64,000 nt of DNA from Doryteuthis pealeii (taxonomy: Eukaryota > Mollusca > Cephalopoda > Myopsida > Loliginidae): the NCBI GenBank assembly GCA_023376005.1, contig CM042145.1, positions 93,323,450 through 93,387,449 of the forward strand. The letters are read 5' to 3'. The position numbers and the translations under genes are program-made. A model generated the notes under the pieces. The model worked only from the letters and a program-made list of their open reading frames with translations, was not told the DNA's origin and made no database searches. Below, piece by piece: positions 1 to 10,429 of the stretch (its first letter is position 1; each line of letters opens with the position of its first letter).

Positions 1-143
1 GGGTAAATACTAGGGCTCTGCAGTCTGGGCTATTCAACCTTGGCGAGGTAACCAGTGAGAAGGAAGAATTTGAATTCAAACCTGTTAAACTCCGCTTAAG
101 AAATTGATTTTGTGTCATATCCTGCTTGTGTAGAGGGGTTGGT
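1..143 (+). mobile_element. SINE-B, 3' body fragment
   Basis: This is the body of a SINE family that recurs at least ten times in the window. It shows the family landmarks 'gggtaaata.tagggc', a 'gaattcaaacctgttaaactc' type block and the 3' end 'gaggggttggta', which runs directly into a (TA)n tract. The tRNA-like head lies outside the window to the left. The copy is diverged, with several substitutions against the better copies near 46.4 and 61.1 kb. Confidence 0.75.
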
Positions 144-260
144 ATATATATATATATATATATATATAGATGATTGTTTTTCTTCGTATTTTTGTTTTCT
201 ACTGGTTTTGTTTTTGTTATCCCGTTATTACTGCTACTGGCTATGTTATCAACCTCTCTT

Positions 261-261
<1 letters not shown>

Positions 262-310
<49 letters not shown>

Positions 311-332
311 TAGAGAGAGAGAGAGAGAGAGA
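262..332. repeat. (TA)n-(GA)n compound microsatellite
   Basis: An uninterrupted TA tract of about 50 bp passes into a GA tract. A shorter TA run lies just upstream (143-168) at the end of the SINE fragment. The open reading frames through these tracts are repeat translations (poly Tyr-Ile) and not genes. Confidence 0.95.
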
Positions 333-335
333 TGG

Positions 336-760
336 AAAGCTGATAAAGCAAAAATTCTTACGAGCTGTTACCGTGTCAGTGTTACTGTACGACTGCACTA
401 CTTGGACTCGAACGAAAAGCATAGAGAAAAAGTGAGGTGGGAATTACACAAGGATACTGCGTGCTGTCTTAAATAAATGTTGGAAGCAGTACCGCAGAAA
501 AAAGCAGCTGTACGACCACTTAACTCCTATCATACAAACCACCCAAACCACAAGAAAGCAGATGTGCCGCCACTTGCCTCCTATCACACTATAATATTCC
601 GGGTAAGATGAACAAGGCACGCAGAAGTATCAAGGATGAACTCTAAGGGATGTTTCTTGTGGACACCTACACATAGATGCACTAGACTAGGTCGACCAGC
701 AAAAGCCTTTATCAGTCAGCTCTGTGCGTATTCTGGATGTTTCGAGGAGGACCAGCCTGT
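336..760 (+). pseudogene. RTE/CR1-like non-LTR retrotransposon, reverse transcriptase C-terminal end, decayed
   Basis: Conceptual translation gives LLYDCTTWTRTKSIEKK, then across a stop NYTRILRAVLNKCWKQ, KQLYDHLTPI and, after frame breaks, GRPAKAFISQLCAYSGCFEED. This order matches the end of the RT region of a widespread animal LINE whose family form reads LLYGCTTWT...NYTRMLRA...LYGHLPPI...GRPARTYIQQLC. The last part of the same family occurs again at 39.0 kb (RVRRTSHAGHCWRSRDEL). The copy lacks the catalytic part of RT, carries at least one in-frame stop and two frame changes, and cannot be active. Clade assignment (RTE versus CR1-like) is uncertain; that it is a LINE RT end is fairly sure. 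Confidence 0.7.
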
Positions 761-867
761 TTGATGTGATTTTCATCGTCTCGTTTCGTGTTTTCTTTTT
801 TCGTTTTCCATAACTCTTATTTCTGTATATCTTCATCTATAGATATTTTTTACTATTTCTCTGAATT

Positions 868-1065
868 GGACACATGGCGTAGTGGATATAGGCGTTGGGT
901 TAATACAGTTCTAAGTGACAGTTATCTCTAGGCTACAGGTTCAATCCTGGTCAAGGGTGACAGTAACATAGAATAATAATTAACACAGCTTAACACTTGT
1001 ACCCAGTCATGGTTAGCGGAATGAGAACAGGATACCCCCGTGGATTGAATAAAGGGTTGGGTGTC
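868..1065 (+). mobile_element. tRNA-derived SINE-like element, third type
   Basis: An A-box-like stretch (ggcgtagtggatataggcg) is followed about 45 bp later by a good B box (ggttcaatcctgg), the spacing of a tRNA-type RNA polymerase III promoter. The downstream body (cccagtcatggttagcgg, gaatgagaacaggatacccc) does not match the two main SINE families of the window. A single copy was seen, so its status as a family is inferred from the promoter alone. Confidence 0.45.
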
Positions 1066-1070
1066 AAAGT

Positions 1071-1216
1071 TCCGTGAATGTCCCGATTACAATAAGAAGG
1101 TTCCCGAGTTCGAAAAGAAATTTCCTGAGTTCGAGAAGGCTCCCGAGTCCGACAAGAAATACCCGAAGAAGGCCAGGGGACACATCAGCCGAAACGTTAT
1201 ACAGAAAACGATATAG
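1071..1216 (+). other. Short open frame with tandem PEFEK-type repeat
   Basis: One frame reads through about 48 codons to a TAG with a repeating Lys-x-Pro-Glu-Phe-Glu-Lys pattern (KVPEFEKKFPEFEKAPES), encoded by a roughly 24-27 bp imperfect tandem DNA repeat. It continues RGHISRNVIQKTI. No start codon or good splice acceptor was recognised. It may be a remnant exon of a repeat protein or simply a minisatellite that happens to be open; I do not recognise it. Confidence 0.3.
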
Positions 1217-1370
1217 ATGAGGACAATAGTTCGAATAATCCAAATTGATATTTTTTATAGAAAAATATTTTTCGATGTGGTTTCCATGGTTTTCTCATTA
1301 CTTACCTCTACACTTTTACTTTTACTTATCTTCCTTCTTTCCCCCTTTTCTCTCTCCTTGCACATTTCCT

Positions 1371-1374
<4 letters not shown>

Positions 1375-1424
<50 letters not shown>
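1375..1424. repeat. (TA)n microsatellite
   Basis: A pure TA tract of about 50 bp lies in a T-rich region. Nothing else is recognisable between it and the Helitron at 1.9 kb, apart from an unassigned 72-codon open frame beginning at 1,550 that lacks any recognisable domain. Confidence 0.95.
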
Positions 1425-1907
1425 CTACTTCCCTTTTTTCTGTATCTCTCAGCTACTTTTCGTATTTTCATCGACGAAAGATGGAAAGAAATAAAGAATG
1501 GACTTGCAAAGACGTTCAATAGAAAACTCTTTAACTCGAGAAGGAACAAATGTTGTCAAATGAGCAGAAACCGAAAAAAAAAAAAAAGATTTGCTTTGGG
1601 CAAAGAAACTTAATCCTCAGCATAAATACTAGCCAATCAAGTCCCGGGAGGAGCGCACTTAGAGACCAACCAAAGACATCCAAAGCTAATCACAGACTCG
1701 AATCAACCAAACCATTATTGGCACTTGGTGAAAAAGATTCGCCTCAGGACTCAGATGAACAACTATAAATTTGCATCCTAGTCAACAGACGGAATGTCGG
1801 TTAACAGTGACAGTCACTATAGTTGTTAAAAACGAAAACACAAAAAATCACCATTAAACACATCATATTCTGGACATGATAAATACTATCTAATACAATT
1901 ATATATA

Positions 1908-2543
1908 CTAGCAAATATATGCACCCTCCGGGTGCAAGTATTTAAGTTTTAATGTAATAAAATATCATATTAAATTAGAAAGGCTAATGAAACTAAATAA
2001 GAATGCATATAAAATGATTTGAAACAGAGGGGGGGTATAATCGATAAATAGAACAACTGAAACTTACTCTTACATCACTTTTTTCATTGTTATTTTTTAA
2101 TTTAAGTATTTAGTTAAAGAGGAAGTAAAGTATAAAATGACCGTTATTTTTCTTGTTAATGGATTTCATTTAAGATTCATTGAAGAGATTTTTGCTTATA
2201 TTCATTAAAATAAAAACCAAAAGATTAGAAATCAATAATACTAAGCATATATTTTATTAAAATCACATTTTTAATATCAATATGCAATTAGCCTTCCCGT
2301 TCACACTGTAAACCGCTATTTTGATGTATATATAAATATAATTGCATGTTGTTAGTATGTAGATATGGTTAACAGTATTAATAATGTAAAACAATTTTAT
2401 TAATAATTGTGGTTTAAATAAAAAATAAAATCATTGAGAATGTGACGTCAATAACTAAGGGAATTGTAACTTGAGTAGTAATTATGACTTGAATATAGTT
2501 TCGGTTACAGACAGAAAAACACACAATCTCCATTATAATAAGA
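1908..2543 (-). mobile_element. Hel-1: non-autonomous Helitron, 636 bp
   Basis: On the minus strand the element begins TCTTATTATAATGG and ends with the hairpin GCACCCGGAGGGTGC, nine bases, and CTAG. A 5' TC, a 3' CTRR preceded by a short hairpin, and insertion between host A and T without target duplication are the defining features of Helitrons; here the flanking bases are A and T. It has no coding capacity (no Rep/helicase), so it depends on an autonomous partner. Four further copies with the same ends lie at 26.6, 29.1, 46.6 and 55.0 kb. Confidence 0.8.
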
Positions 2544-2555
2544 TATATATATATA

Positions 2556-2795
2556 TAGTCGGGTGGCCTAAAGTCGGTATCAACCTAACAGCGAGGGAGC
2601 CTATCCCCTTTTCAATAGCGCTAGACCAAGGAGATTGTTTTTTAGCATCATAGGTGGAGCGCCACACCTACCATCAGCTCCTTACTTTACCGCACATATC
2701 CCTGTGCTACTCATACGCTGAGTTGGCGAAGACCGGTATCGAACTAGGAACCTTGTGGTTTCTAGCCGAACGCTCTACAGACTGAGTTAACTAAA
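2556..2795 (-). mobile_element. SINE-A: tRNA-derived SINE, near full length
   Basis: Read on the minus strand, the element has a tRNA-like head with A box (tagctcagtcgg in better copies, slightly mutated here) and B box (ggttcctagttcgatacc), and then a conserved body containing 'gtaaggagctgatggtaggtgtgg'-type sequence and 'gcgctag.gaaaagggga'. It ends near 'gcctaaagtcg' by a (TA)n tract. The best copy (49.76 kb) has a 7-bp acceptor-like pairing between GGGCCGG and CCGGCCC, which supports a tRNA origin. Confidence 0.85.
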
Positions 2796-2819
2796 TTACA
2801 CGTTTCATATATAGCTTTT

Positions 2820-3037
2820 AAAAAAATTTTTTTTTTTTAGTATACATATTTCTACATAAATATGTATTTTCCCTATCGCAATTTTAAAACCTACGAACTA
2901 TCAACTGTTTGCATATTTGAATTATGTAATACATCTATAATAGATACATCTTTAAGACATACCATTGATTCTCAACATTTCATGCACTCACAATATGAAA
3001 GGAAAACATGTTTTTTAATTTTTTTTAAAATTGATAT

Positions 3038-3090
<53 letters not shown>

Positions 3091-4150
3091 GTGATGGAAT
3101 GATTAAGAATAAGAAAAAGATGATAAAAATAAAAAAATTAATTATGATTAATTTAACAATATTGACATACTTATTAACTCCTTTACATGACATTATTTCT
3201 TTAAAACCATGACACCATTTCTTTAACCATAATACCTCTTAGGATTACGGTCAGTCTAGAACTATTAATAAATATTTAAGGAAAAATAAGAATAAATAAT
3301 AACAGCAAAAGAATGAAAAAAAGTTAAATAAAATATATAATTGAAGCAAAACACTATGCCTTTTGTAATTCAAATATTTGATTTATATATTTAATCTATT
3401 TGAAATTTAAAAGGAGAATGTTTGTTTTATTGTTTTGAATTTGCATCAATCCTAATATGTAATTATTATATGATATTTAATATATAATTAATATAATATT
3501 TAATCTATTTTAAGTTTAAAAGAAAAGGAGAAAAAAGTACTCATAAAAGATATTTTCTTAAAAAAAAAAAAAAAAGAATTATTATTTATTTTTTCTATCA
3601 ACTAATACATAATTTAAGATAATCTTTATTTACTTTTTTTACTATAAAAAAAAATAATTTAATTAGAGAACAAAGGGGATAAAAAGAAAAAAAGAAAAAG
3701 AAGAGAAATAACACAAAAAAAGAAAGAGAGGGAGAAAGAATAAGAAAGGAAAGGTGAAAGCAAACAAAAGCTAAGTATGTAAATTTTTCTATTAACGGTT
3801 TTTATTTATTTGTTCATTTTTGTTTTTTAAAATTTTGACATGCCTACACGGTCGCAACATATTGGCAACATTTTACCGATGTCAGCCTTATTCTCAACAA
3901 ACTTAAAAAAAAAAAAAAAAAGAGAGAGAAATAAGAAATTACAGTTATTCGCCCATTTCATTCATAAAGGGGGAGAAGAAGAAAGAGAGGAAAAAAAGGA
4001 GAGGAAAAGGAAATGAGAAGAGAAATTATAACCACACAAATAAAAAAATAAGCACGTCATTTCTGAAAATAAACTCTGATGATGAAGCTCTAGCTTTCGA
4101 AATCGATAAGAATATAAACATCTTTTGTCTTTATTTTTTTTATACGCATT
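2820..4150. other. AT-rich spacer with poly(A/T) and (TA)n runs
   Basis: A very AT-rich stretch with T and A homopolymers, a pure (TA)n at about 3,042-3,082 and purine-rich AAAGAGAAA tracts at 3,660-3,770 and 3,905-4,025. The only structured thing seen is a hammerhead-like core at 4,076-4,102 (separate entry). No gene or complete repeat element was recognised. Confidence 0.6.
4076..4102 (+). other. Hammerhead-ribozyme-like core
   Basis: CTGATGA is followed by a small hairpin (GAAGCT/AGCTTTC, tight loop) and GAAA, the order of the conserved hammerhead core (CUGANGA - stem II - GAAA). Stems I and III are not convincingly formed. Such cores occur in Penelope-like retroelements and retrozymes. 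This is a motif match only. Confidence 0.3.
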
Positions 4151-4224
4151 GTATTGCCTTCGAATTCTATTATTTTTATAACATACTTAACAATGCTTCA
4201 AGCAAATTACCAATTACTTTTATA

Positions 4225-4326
4225 TAGATATATATGTATATATATGCATATATATGTTATATATATATGTATATATATGCATATATATATGTCTATATAT
4301 GCATATATATATATGTATATATATAA
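4225..4326. repeat. (TATATG)n-type variant TA microsatellite
   Basis: TA-rich tract with regularly interspersed G/C (tatatgtatatatatgcata), about 100 bp. The 66-residue open frames on both strands are repeat translation. Confidence 0.85.
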
Positions 4327-4744
4327 TTTTTCTATTGTTATAGTCAGTCATTAAAAAATACGTTGATAAAGGATGAAGGTCTTCCGAAATATTGGGAAAA
4401 ATAAAGCGAACCAGGGACAAACAACGGTTAAGTACTGGAACTCTGTTTTTTGTCCACTTACACAGCTGGTCCCATTTAGGACAATATTACCTCGCCGAAG
4501 AGATGCAGTCGGCGTATTTTACAGCCCCAGCCGAAAGAACTTAAGACATTTGGGAACTATCAATGAGGTTGTCATTCCAACGTAATTAGGAACGCCCGTC
4601 ATTATCACACTTTTAAAGTTGGGACATGAAAAATGTTTATACTAACGTTAACTGTGAATTATGTCGAAAATGTTTATTTTTAAATTAATTCTTTTTGTGT
4701 ATTCATTTTTTAAACTCATTTTTTTAAAAACATGAAGACAATAA

Positions 4745-5005
4745 AGTTGAAACAATCATATAGGTTCTAGGGTTGACGTGACCAGCCGATTGATTGGAGA
4801 GGACCTCTGCGACCACCCGTCTAGCCTAAGAAAGGGACAAAGTGGAATTTTGCATGTCATGGACTGCTCAGCCACCAGGATTCTATCCTTAAGTACCACG
4901 AGTCACCATCCACGACCAACTGGTGGCTCTATTGGGGGGCCTTACCCCTTGCAGAATGTGCAGTCGGTGTATTCTACAGCCTCAGCCGACAGGTCGTAAG
5001 AACAT
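4745..5005 (-). mobile_element. RepA, 5' part of the element (plus short fragment at 4,490-4,545)
   Basis: On the minus strand this is the start and first 250 bp of RepA: 'gctg.ggctgtagaatacaccgac', 'gcacctctgcag', 'ttggccgtgggtgg', 'gatgcttaaggatagaa' and 'gtcacgtcaagccctag'. The same blocks are arranged identically at 27.5, 32.3, 43.9, 49.6 and 51.3 kb. It lacks the 3' stem-loop tail. A 50-bp piece of the RepA start also lies 250 bp upstream. Divergence from the other copies is moderate. Confidence 0.75.
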
Positions 5006-5249
5006 TTGGTAGAGCTGTGGGGGGGTAGGCATTAATATGATAACATGTACAGTATCAACTGAAATTTCTATTAATTTTTGAAAGGTTTTGTTTTCGGCCT
5101 TTACTTGGTCATATACGCACAGTTGTATACATTTATATGTCTATAGACAAATAAATGTGCCAAAGACACATAAATATGTCGCAAAATGTTAGGGTAGGTT
5201 TATCATTTTCCTCCGTTCTTCTGGCAAATATCAGTTTATTATTTTTCTT

Positions 5250-5990
5250 TGCATGTGTAAACAAACAAACAAACAAACAAACAAACAAACAAACAAAAAG
5301 ACCCCAAAAGTTACCCCCCCCCAAAAAAAAACAAAACAAAAACATGAAAAAAACACCAACAAACAAAGCACCTCCCCAAAAAACAATATAGTGTCACAAT
5401 GCATATCGCTAAAACGCGAACAGATGTCATCGTGAAAAACATCACCCTCGTAAATGCAAAAAACAACCCTTCAAAACAAAACAAACAAAAAACAAACAAA
5501 AAAAAACAAAAAACAAAAACCCCTCCAAAAAAAAACAAACAAAAAACAAACAAAAAAAAAAACAAGCAAGCAAACCAAAGGAAAATGCTTAAGAAATTGT
5601 AACAAAAAAAAAAAAAAAAAGTTCATAGAAAAGCCGAAGAGAGCGTCTTATTTTGAAGAGGTTTAGAGATGCAGAAATTCAGGCATAATCCGATAAAAAT
5701 ATTTTTTTAAACTTAAAACATAACTTTATACTCCATTAGGCCAAAATGAAATAAAAAGTGGTATTAGACAAAAAACAAAACCCCCCCCCCAAAAAAAAAA
5801 TCCAACAACAATAACAACAAAACCACACACAAAAAAAAATCACTTGTAAAAACAAGGACTTAGCACAGCAAAATCTTAATACATGAAAGCCAAGTGAAGA
5901 TGAAATATTCTTTGCTCTGCAGAAAAAAAAAAAAAGAAGCCTGACAACAAAGTCAAAACCTTTTTTTTTCTAAAAAAAAAAAAAAAATTA
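5250..5990. repeat. A-rich (CAAA)n low-complexity tract
   Basis: Runs of CAAA and CAAAAA with long poly(A) segments and poly(C) interruptions. All open frames here are Lys/Gln/Asn-rich repeat translations, or Phe/Leu/Cys-rich on the other strand, and are not genes. Confidence 0.9.
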
Positions 5991-6111
5991 GTTGCTCACA
6001 AGAAAATAGTAGTAGCATAGTGGTTAGCATTTTAGTATCACTTATAATGAATCAGTTTCTCACTGTGTGGCCCCACAAATATTTTTGCGTGGTCAACACG
6101 TCGTAGTTATG

Positions 6112-6271
6112 TACGAGGGGCATCCAGTAAATAGTAAGAGTTTTAGAAAGCAAAATAAATGTTTACAAATAATTTAAATGATATTTAATATTCAATACTT
6201 AATATATCCAATATATCTAATATTCAATATATTTAATGTAACATATTTAATATGATATAATAATTATATAA

Positions 6272-6314
<43 letters not shown>

Positions 6315-6690
6315 ATAATTATTATATCATATTAGATATGTTACATTAAATATATTGAATATTAGATATATTGGATGTAACATATCTAATATTAAATAAT
6401 TATATAAATTCATATATATATATAATATTATATATATATATATATATAATATATATAATTTGGAAGAACAAAATGTTCCAAAAAAGATAAATTTATTATG
6501 ATGTTTATGTCGACCTTAAACGTTAAAGAAAATTTTCCAGGCTTGGTTGCCAGTAAAGAGGGCCATGCTAATAGGGACATAAAAAGACTCATCACTATTT
6601 ATTTTAAGGTCTCCAATTCTAATTCCTACAACGATAATCATTACGCTATGTGTTGTTGGGAAATATTTTGCAAATCAGTCCCCTCATAAA
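6112..6690. mobile_element. Possible Tc1/mariner-type MITE
   Basis: The left edge (tacgaggggcatccagtaaa) resembles terminal repeats of animal mariner elements, and the right edge ends '..cagtcccctca' next to poly(A), giving only a short inverted match (tgaggggactg). An unrelated TA-cored inverted repeat lies inside. The terminal match is weak, so the boundaries are guesses. Confidence 0.25.
6181..6405. repeat. Inverted repeat with (TA)n core
   Basis: About 95 bp of 'ttcaatatatttaatgtaac' type sequence reads back on the opposite strand after a (TA)n loop at about 6,277-6,309 (cf. 'gttacattaaatatattgaa'). It could extrude as a cruciform. It contains no open frame and is the first of several TA-cored inverted repeats in the window. 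Confidence 0.8.
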
Positions 6691-6779
6691 AAAAAAAAAA
6701 AAAAAAAAAACTCTTGAGAAAACGACTGCACAAAAAATAATCATGAATCTACAATTAACCTAAATTCCTAACCTCTAGG

Positions 6780-7510
6780 CATAAAATAACCCGAGATATT
6801 TACCTGTCATAAAAATCAATAAGAATAGATAAAAAATGAATACTGTCTATTGTGACTTTAAATACAAAACAACTCGCTTACTACGATATCTAAAACCATT
6901 GAGAAAGGTATGTAGCCCGCACCCCCCACATATGGGTTAAATAGGTTTTGGTTTGGTTTGTTTTGTTTTACGGCATATCAATCTCAGTGGGTCATGTAAT
7001 GCTGATAAAGTTTTGAAATAAATCAATTCTTAATGGATAATACAATTTTTTTTATAAATACATTTTTCTATTTAACCCATAGATGGGACCCTAACAGGTA
7101 CTACCACTCCAGGTCAGAGTGGACCAGGGAGCAATGGTGATGAAGGGGTGCTCTACATTCCCCAAACCTCCAAAACTGGAACCTCACCATCAGATAGAGT
7201 TTAACGTCATTCCCAGGACATGTAGACCCGCAGCCACCGCCTTCTAGCACCCATATGATAAAAAGGGGTTGGGGCTTGTCACCTCTAGTTAAGGAACAAG
7301 AGTATTAATATATAGATGTTTCATCCTCTATTTTTTGCCTGTCAGCAGAGCTTAACCCAGATATTTACATGTCATAAAAATCAATAAGATTGATAAAAAT
7401 TGAACACTGTCTATTGTGACTTTAAATACAAAACAACTCGCTTACTACGATGTCTAAAACCATTGAGAAAGGTATGTAGCCCCTCATCCCCCACATATGG
7501 GTTAAATAGT
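6780..7510. repeat. 165-bp direct repeat flanking a RepA insertion
   Basis: The block beginning 'gagatatttacctgtcataa' and ending 'cacatatgggttaaatag' occurs at about 6,792-6,948 and again, with about 95 percent identity by eye, at 7,352-7,510. The interval is filled by RepA. A third diverged copy with the same 'gaacactatctattgtaat' core lies at 7,700-7,800. Either RepA inserted between tandem units, or the duplication came with it. Confidence 0.7.
6948..7285 (-). mobile_element. RepA, 3' half with terminal stem-loop
   Basis: On the minus strand it reads from 'ctagaaggcggtggctg' through 'ggtgaggttccag', 'gaatgtagagcacccc', 'gggtcccatctatgggttaa' and the AT-rich segment to the 3' tail, which folds as the stem CGGCAT/ATGCCG (here slightly mutated) followed by 'taaaacaaaacaaacc'. 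The copy is 5' truncated, as expected for target-primed reverse transcription. No protein is encoded. Confidence 0.8.
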
Positions 7511-7799
7511 ACACTAATGTTGTTTTACAAGAATGGCTTTGATATTAAATAACCCACGAAGATTGATTGCCATTAAAACAAAAAAATCGAACCAAACCAG
7601 GACATTGACCCCCCCCCAAAAAAAAAACTCTTAAGATTTGAATACACAAAAATATAAATATAAACGTACAATTAACGCGACTCCCTAACTTCTATGCATA
7701 GAATAACCTTAGATGGGTTAACATGCCGTTAACTCAATAAGAATGCATGAACATTGAACACTATCTATTGTAATTCTAAATACAAAACTATAACCACGG

Positions 7800-8930
7800 C
7801 GCCATCATGAAGAGATATGCTGACAGATATCTTCTGAATCCCTACTGAACAACTTTCGACAAATAGACTTACAGGTGAGCTTAGCTAGATGAATGATACT
7901 CGAATTGTATTTTTAAGTCGGTGTATCAAAAATATTTGCATCAAGTAGTTTTCCTCTTAAGTGCACTTACTTTGAATTTAAATTTGAAAGCAATCGAATT
8001 CAAATAGACGAAGATCAAAAATCTAAACATTTGTTCAAAGCCGCAAAATTCGAAAAAATACACATTAAAATGATTGGAGTTCGAACTTGCTTACTGCGAT
8101 GTCGTAGTCCAGCAAGTTAATTACTATGCCTGGAGGACTCCCCCCTTTCATGTTATCAACACACACACACACACATATATATATATATTATTATTGTTAT
8201 TATCATTATATTATTGTTTATTTTATTATTATACTAAAGCTGAGATAATCACCTTTTATTTCCTAAAGGTTTTTTTCCTGTTTAGTTTAATGACACAAAA
8301 TTCATACTAAAATATTCCTTGTTTTTAAGGTTATGTTATGTTTGAATAAATTCCATATTAATTGGTTCTAATTAGTCGTAATTAGCAATTAATTAAAAAA
8401 TTGACCCATCTCTCTTTCACATTCTGCATATTATTTTCACCCTCTCTCTATATATGGATTACCTCCCGCTTATACAAATATTAGTCTCTCTGTGTGAGTA
8501 AGAAGGAGAACGAAGGGTTATTTTGTTAGAGAGATTTAACAATGTTAAAATTAATTTAAAGGTAGGGGTGAGCAGGTAGTGGTGTAGCTCCGTGGGCCCC
8601 TAGTGGACTCGCCCTTCCTAGAACACTCCGCCCCAGTAGGCATAAAAAGGAGATTTTTTGCTGGTACGTCGTGGGAGGAGGAAGGAGTTTATAACTTGGT
8701 TCTATTGTGTAGTGAAATCTGTGACAGTTGTTTTGAATTAAAATAAAATGAAAAAATTAAAGATATTTTAAAGGGGGTGGGTAAAATATTTACATTTACT
8801 TTTCGATTAAAAAACCTGGGTAGCTTACTTTTGACGCCTACAAACCACTGAAAGTTATTTGTCGATAAAAAACGCCTTCAAACCGCTAAAAATATTTTAA
8901 AGAAGAGGGTTTTAAATATTTACATTTTAC
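7800..8930. other. Unassigned spacer
   Basis: Mixed AT-rich sequence with a small (CA)n(TA)n tract at 8,161-8,188. The interval 8,560-8,740 is less AT-rich (ggtgtagctccgtgggcccc) but matches nothing else in the window. No gene, tRNA or repeat end was recognised. Confidence 0.5.
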
Positions 8931-9069
8931 TTGACGAGAAAAGACTTGGTGTGTGGGGGTAAAATGTCGCTTTCATATGAAAGTTGGAAGGAGAATAGTT
9001 GGATGGAGAATAATTGGATGCATACCTTTTCCAATGGTATTAGCGCTATGTCTTTTCATATACAGTCTT

Positions 9070-9222
9070 TCTTCTTTCTTTCTTTCTTTCTTTCTTTTCA
9101 GTTTTTCGTTACTCCAGAGCTACAGATTTTTCATCTTTTGACTAAAATCAACACCATTCTTCTTTTTCTTCATTTACGCAGAATACTCCCCCAAGTTCTT
9201 CTTCTTCTTCTTCTTCTTCTTT
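9070..9222. repeat. (TTTC)n and (TTC)n short tandem repeats
   Basis: Two pyrimidine microsatellites (about 9,070-9,100 and 9,199-9,222) separated by unique sequence. Confidence 0.9.
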
Positions 9223-9429
9223 AGGACATTTCTCATCTCTGCCTTTTTATCATCAATATCATAACAGAAGCAAATGTGACACATTTCCCTTTTCCCCTCT
9301 CCCCACCAATATTCAGCTCATTCGCGCTAAAATGACTCTGGAACGTCTGAATGTTAAAAATTGCTTCCACGACAAATTTTGTTTTGCCAACTTACATTTT
9401 CTCCCCTGTCAGAATAAATTTGCGGGGGT

Positions 9430-9432
9430 GTA

Positions 9433-9502
<70 letters not shown>

Positions 9503-9621
9503 GATAGAAATGAGGAGGAGTTATGAGAAAAGAGAAATGGAGAAAGAATTGATAATAGCAAGCATACACAAGATAGATATGAGAATAGAAGATAGTTTGA
9601 TAGGTAGATAGATAGATAGGT

Positions 9622-9688
<67 letters not shown>

Positions 9689-9751
9689 GCGTAAAAATGT
9701 GAGAGAGAAAATAGAAAGAGGAAGAAGAAAGCATAGAGTATGAGGGAAGAG

Positions 9752-9793
<42 letters not shown>

Positions 9794-9833
9794 TGAAAAA
9801 AAGAGAGGGAGAAAAATAGAAAGAATGAGAAGA

Positions 9834-9909
<76 letters not shown>

Positions 9910-9910
9910 T
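9430..9910. repeat. Polypurine (GA)n / (GATA)n cluster
   Basis: Four GA tracts of about 20-70 bp are interleaved with GATA repeats (gatagatagata) and purine-rich spacers, so one strand is almost all purine for nearly 500 bp. Ser-Leu or Arg-Glu repeat frames on the two strands are artefacts of the repeat. Confidence 0.95.
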
Positions 9911-10044
9911 TGTATTCTATCTACCACGTTTTAATGATCATTTCTCCAGTGGATGGCGCTTACACAGTTGCCAAAACCACTTGTTTGCAAAGAGAACAAT
10001 AACAAATACGAACAACAACTAGAAATACAAAATTAAAAATGGCA

Positions 10045-10303
10045 ACACTTTTAACAACAACAACAACAACAACAATAGAAGAGAAATAAATACAAAAAAG
10101 AGAAAAAAGCAAAAGAAAGTGATATCAGTTGATTTGTCATAATTAATGATGGTATGACAAATGTTAGCAGGCAAATAATCATAGGGTGTTATCGTGTAAT
10201 AACACGAGCTAATACTAATGGTAAAAATATTAAGAAATGTGCCCATGAGCCGAGGAAACTGCATGTCACTATGCTTTCACGTGTGAACGCTAGGGAACAA
10301 CAG

Positions 10304-10334
<31 letters not shown>

Positions 10335-10339
10335 AATAA

Positions 10340-10380
<41 letters not shown>
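10045..10380. repeat. (CAA)n and (TAA)n trinucleotide repeats
   Basis: A (CAA)n run at about 10,048-10,075, then (CAA)n passing into (TAA)n at 10,299-10,380, immediately upstream of a LINE fragment. The intervening 200 bp shows no recognised feature. Confidence 0.9.
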
Positions 10381-10381
<1 letters not shown>

Positions 10382-10429
10382 ATCCTACAACTTGAGGATT
10401 ACACAAGAAAGTGCAAAGACAAATTACTT

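Noticed and set aside
5133..5666. Cys/Phe/Leu-rich and Lys-rich frames on both strands
   Set aside because: They arise from (CAAA)n and poly(A) tracts.
9354..9927. Long Ser-Leu / Arg-Glu open reading frames (up to 172 codons)
   Set aside because: They are translations of (GA)n/(CT)n microsatellites in both strands; no non-repeat coding content.
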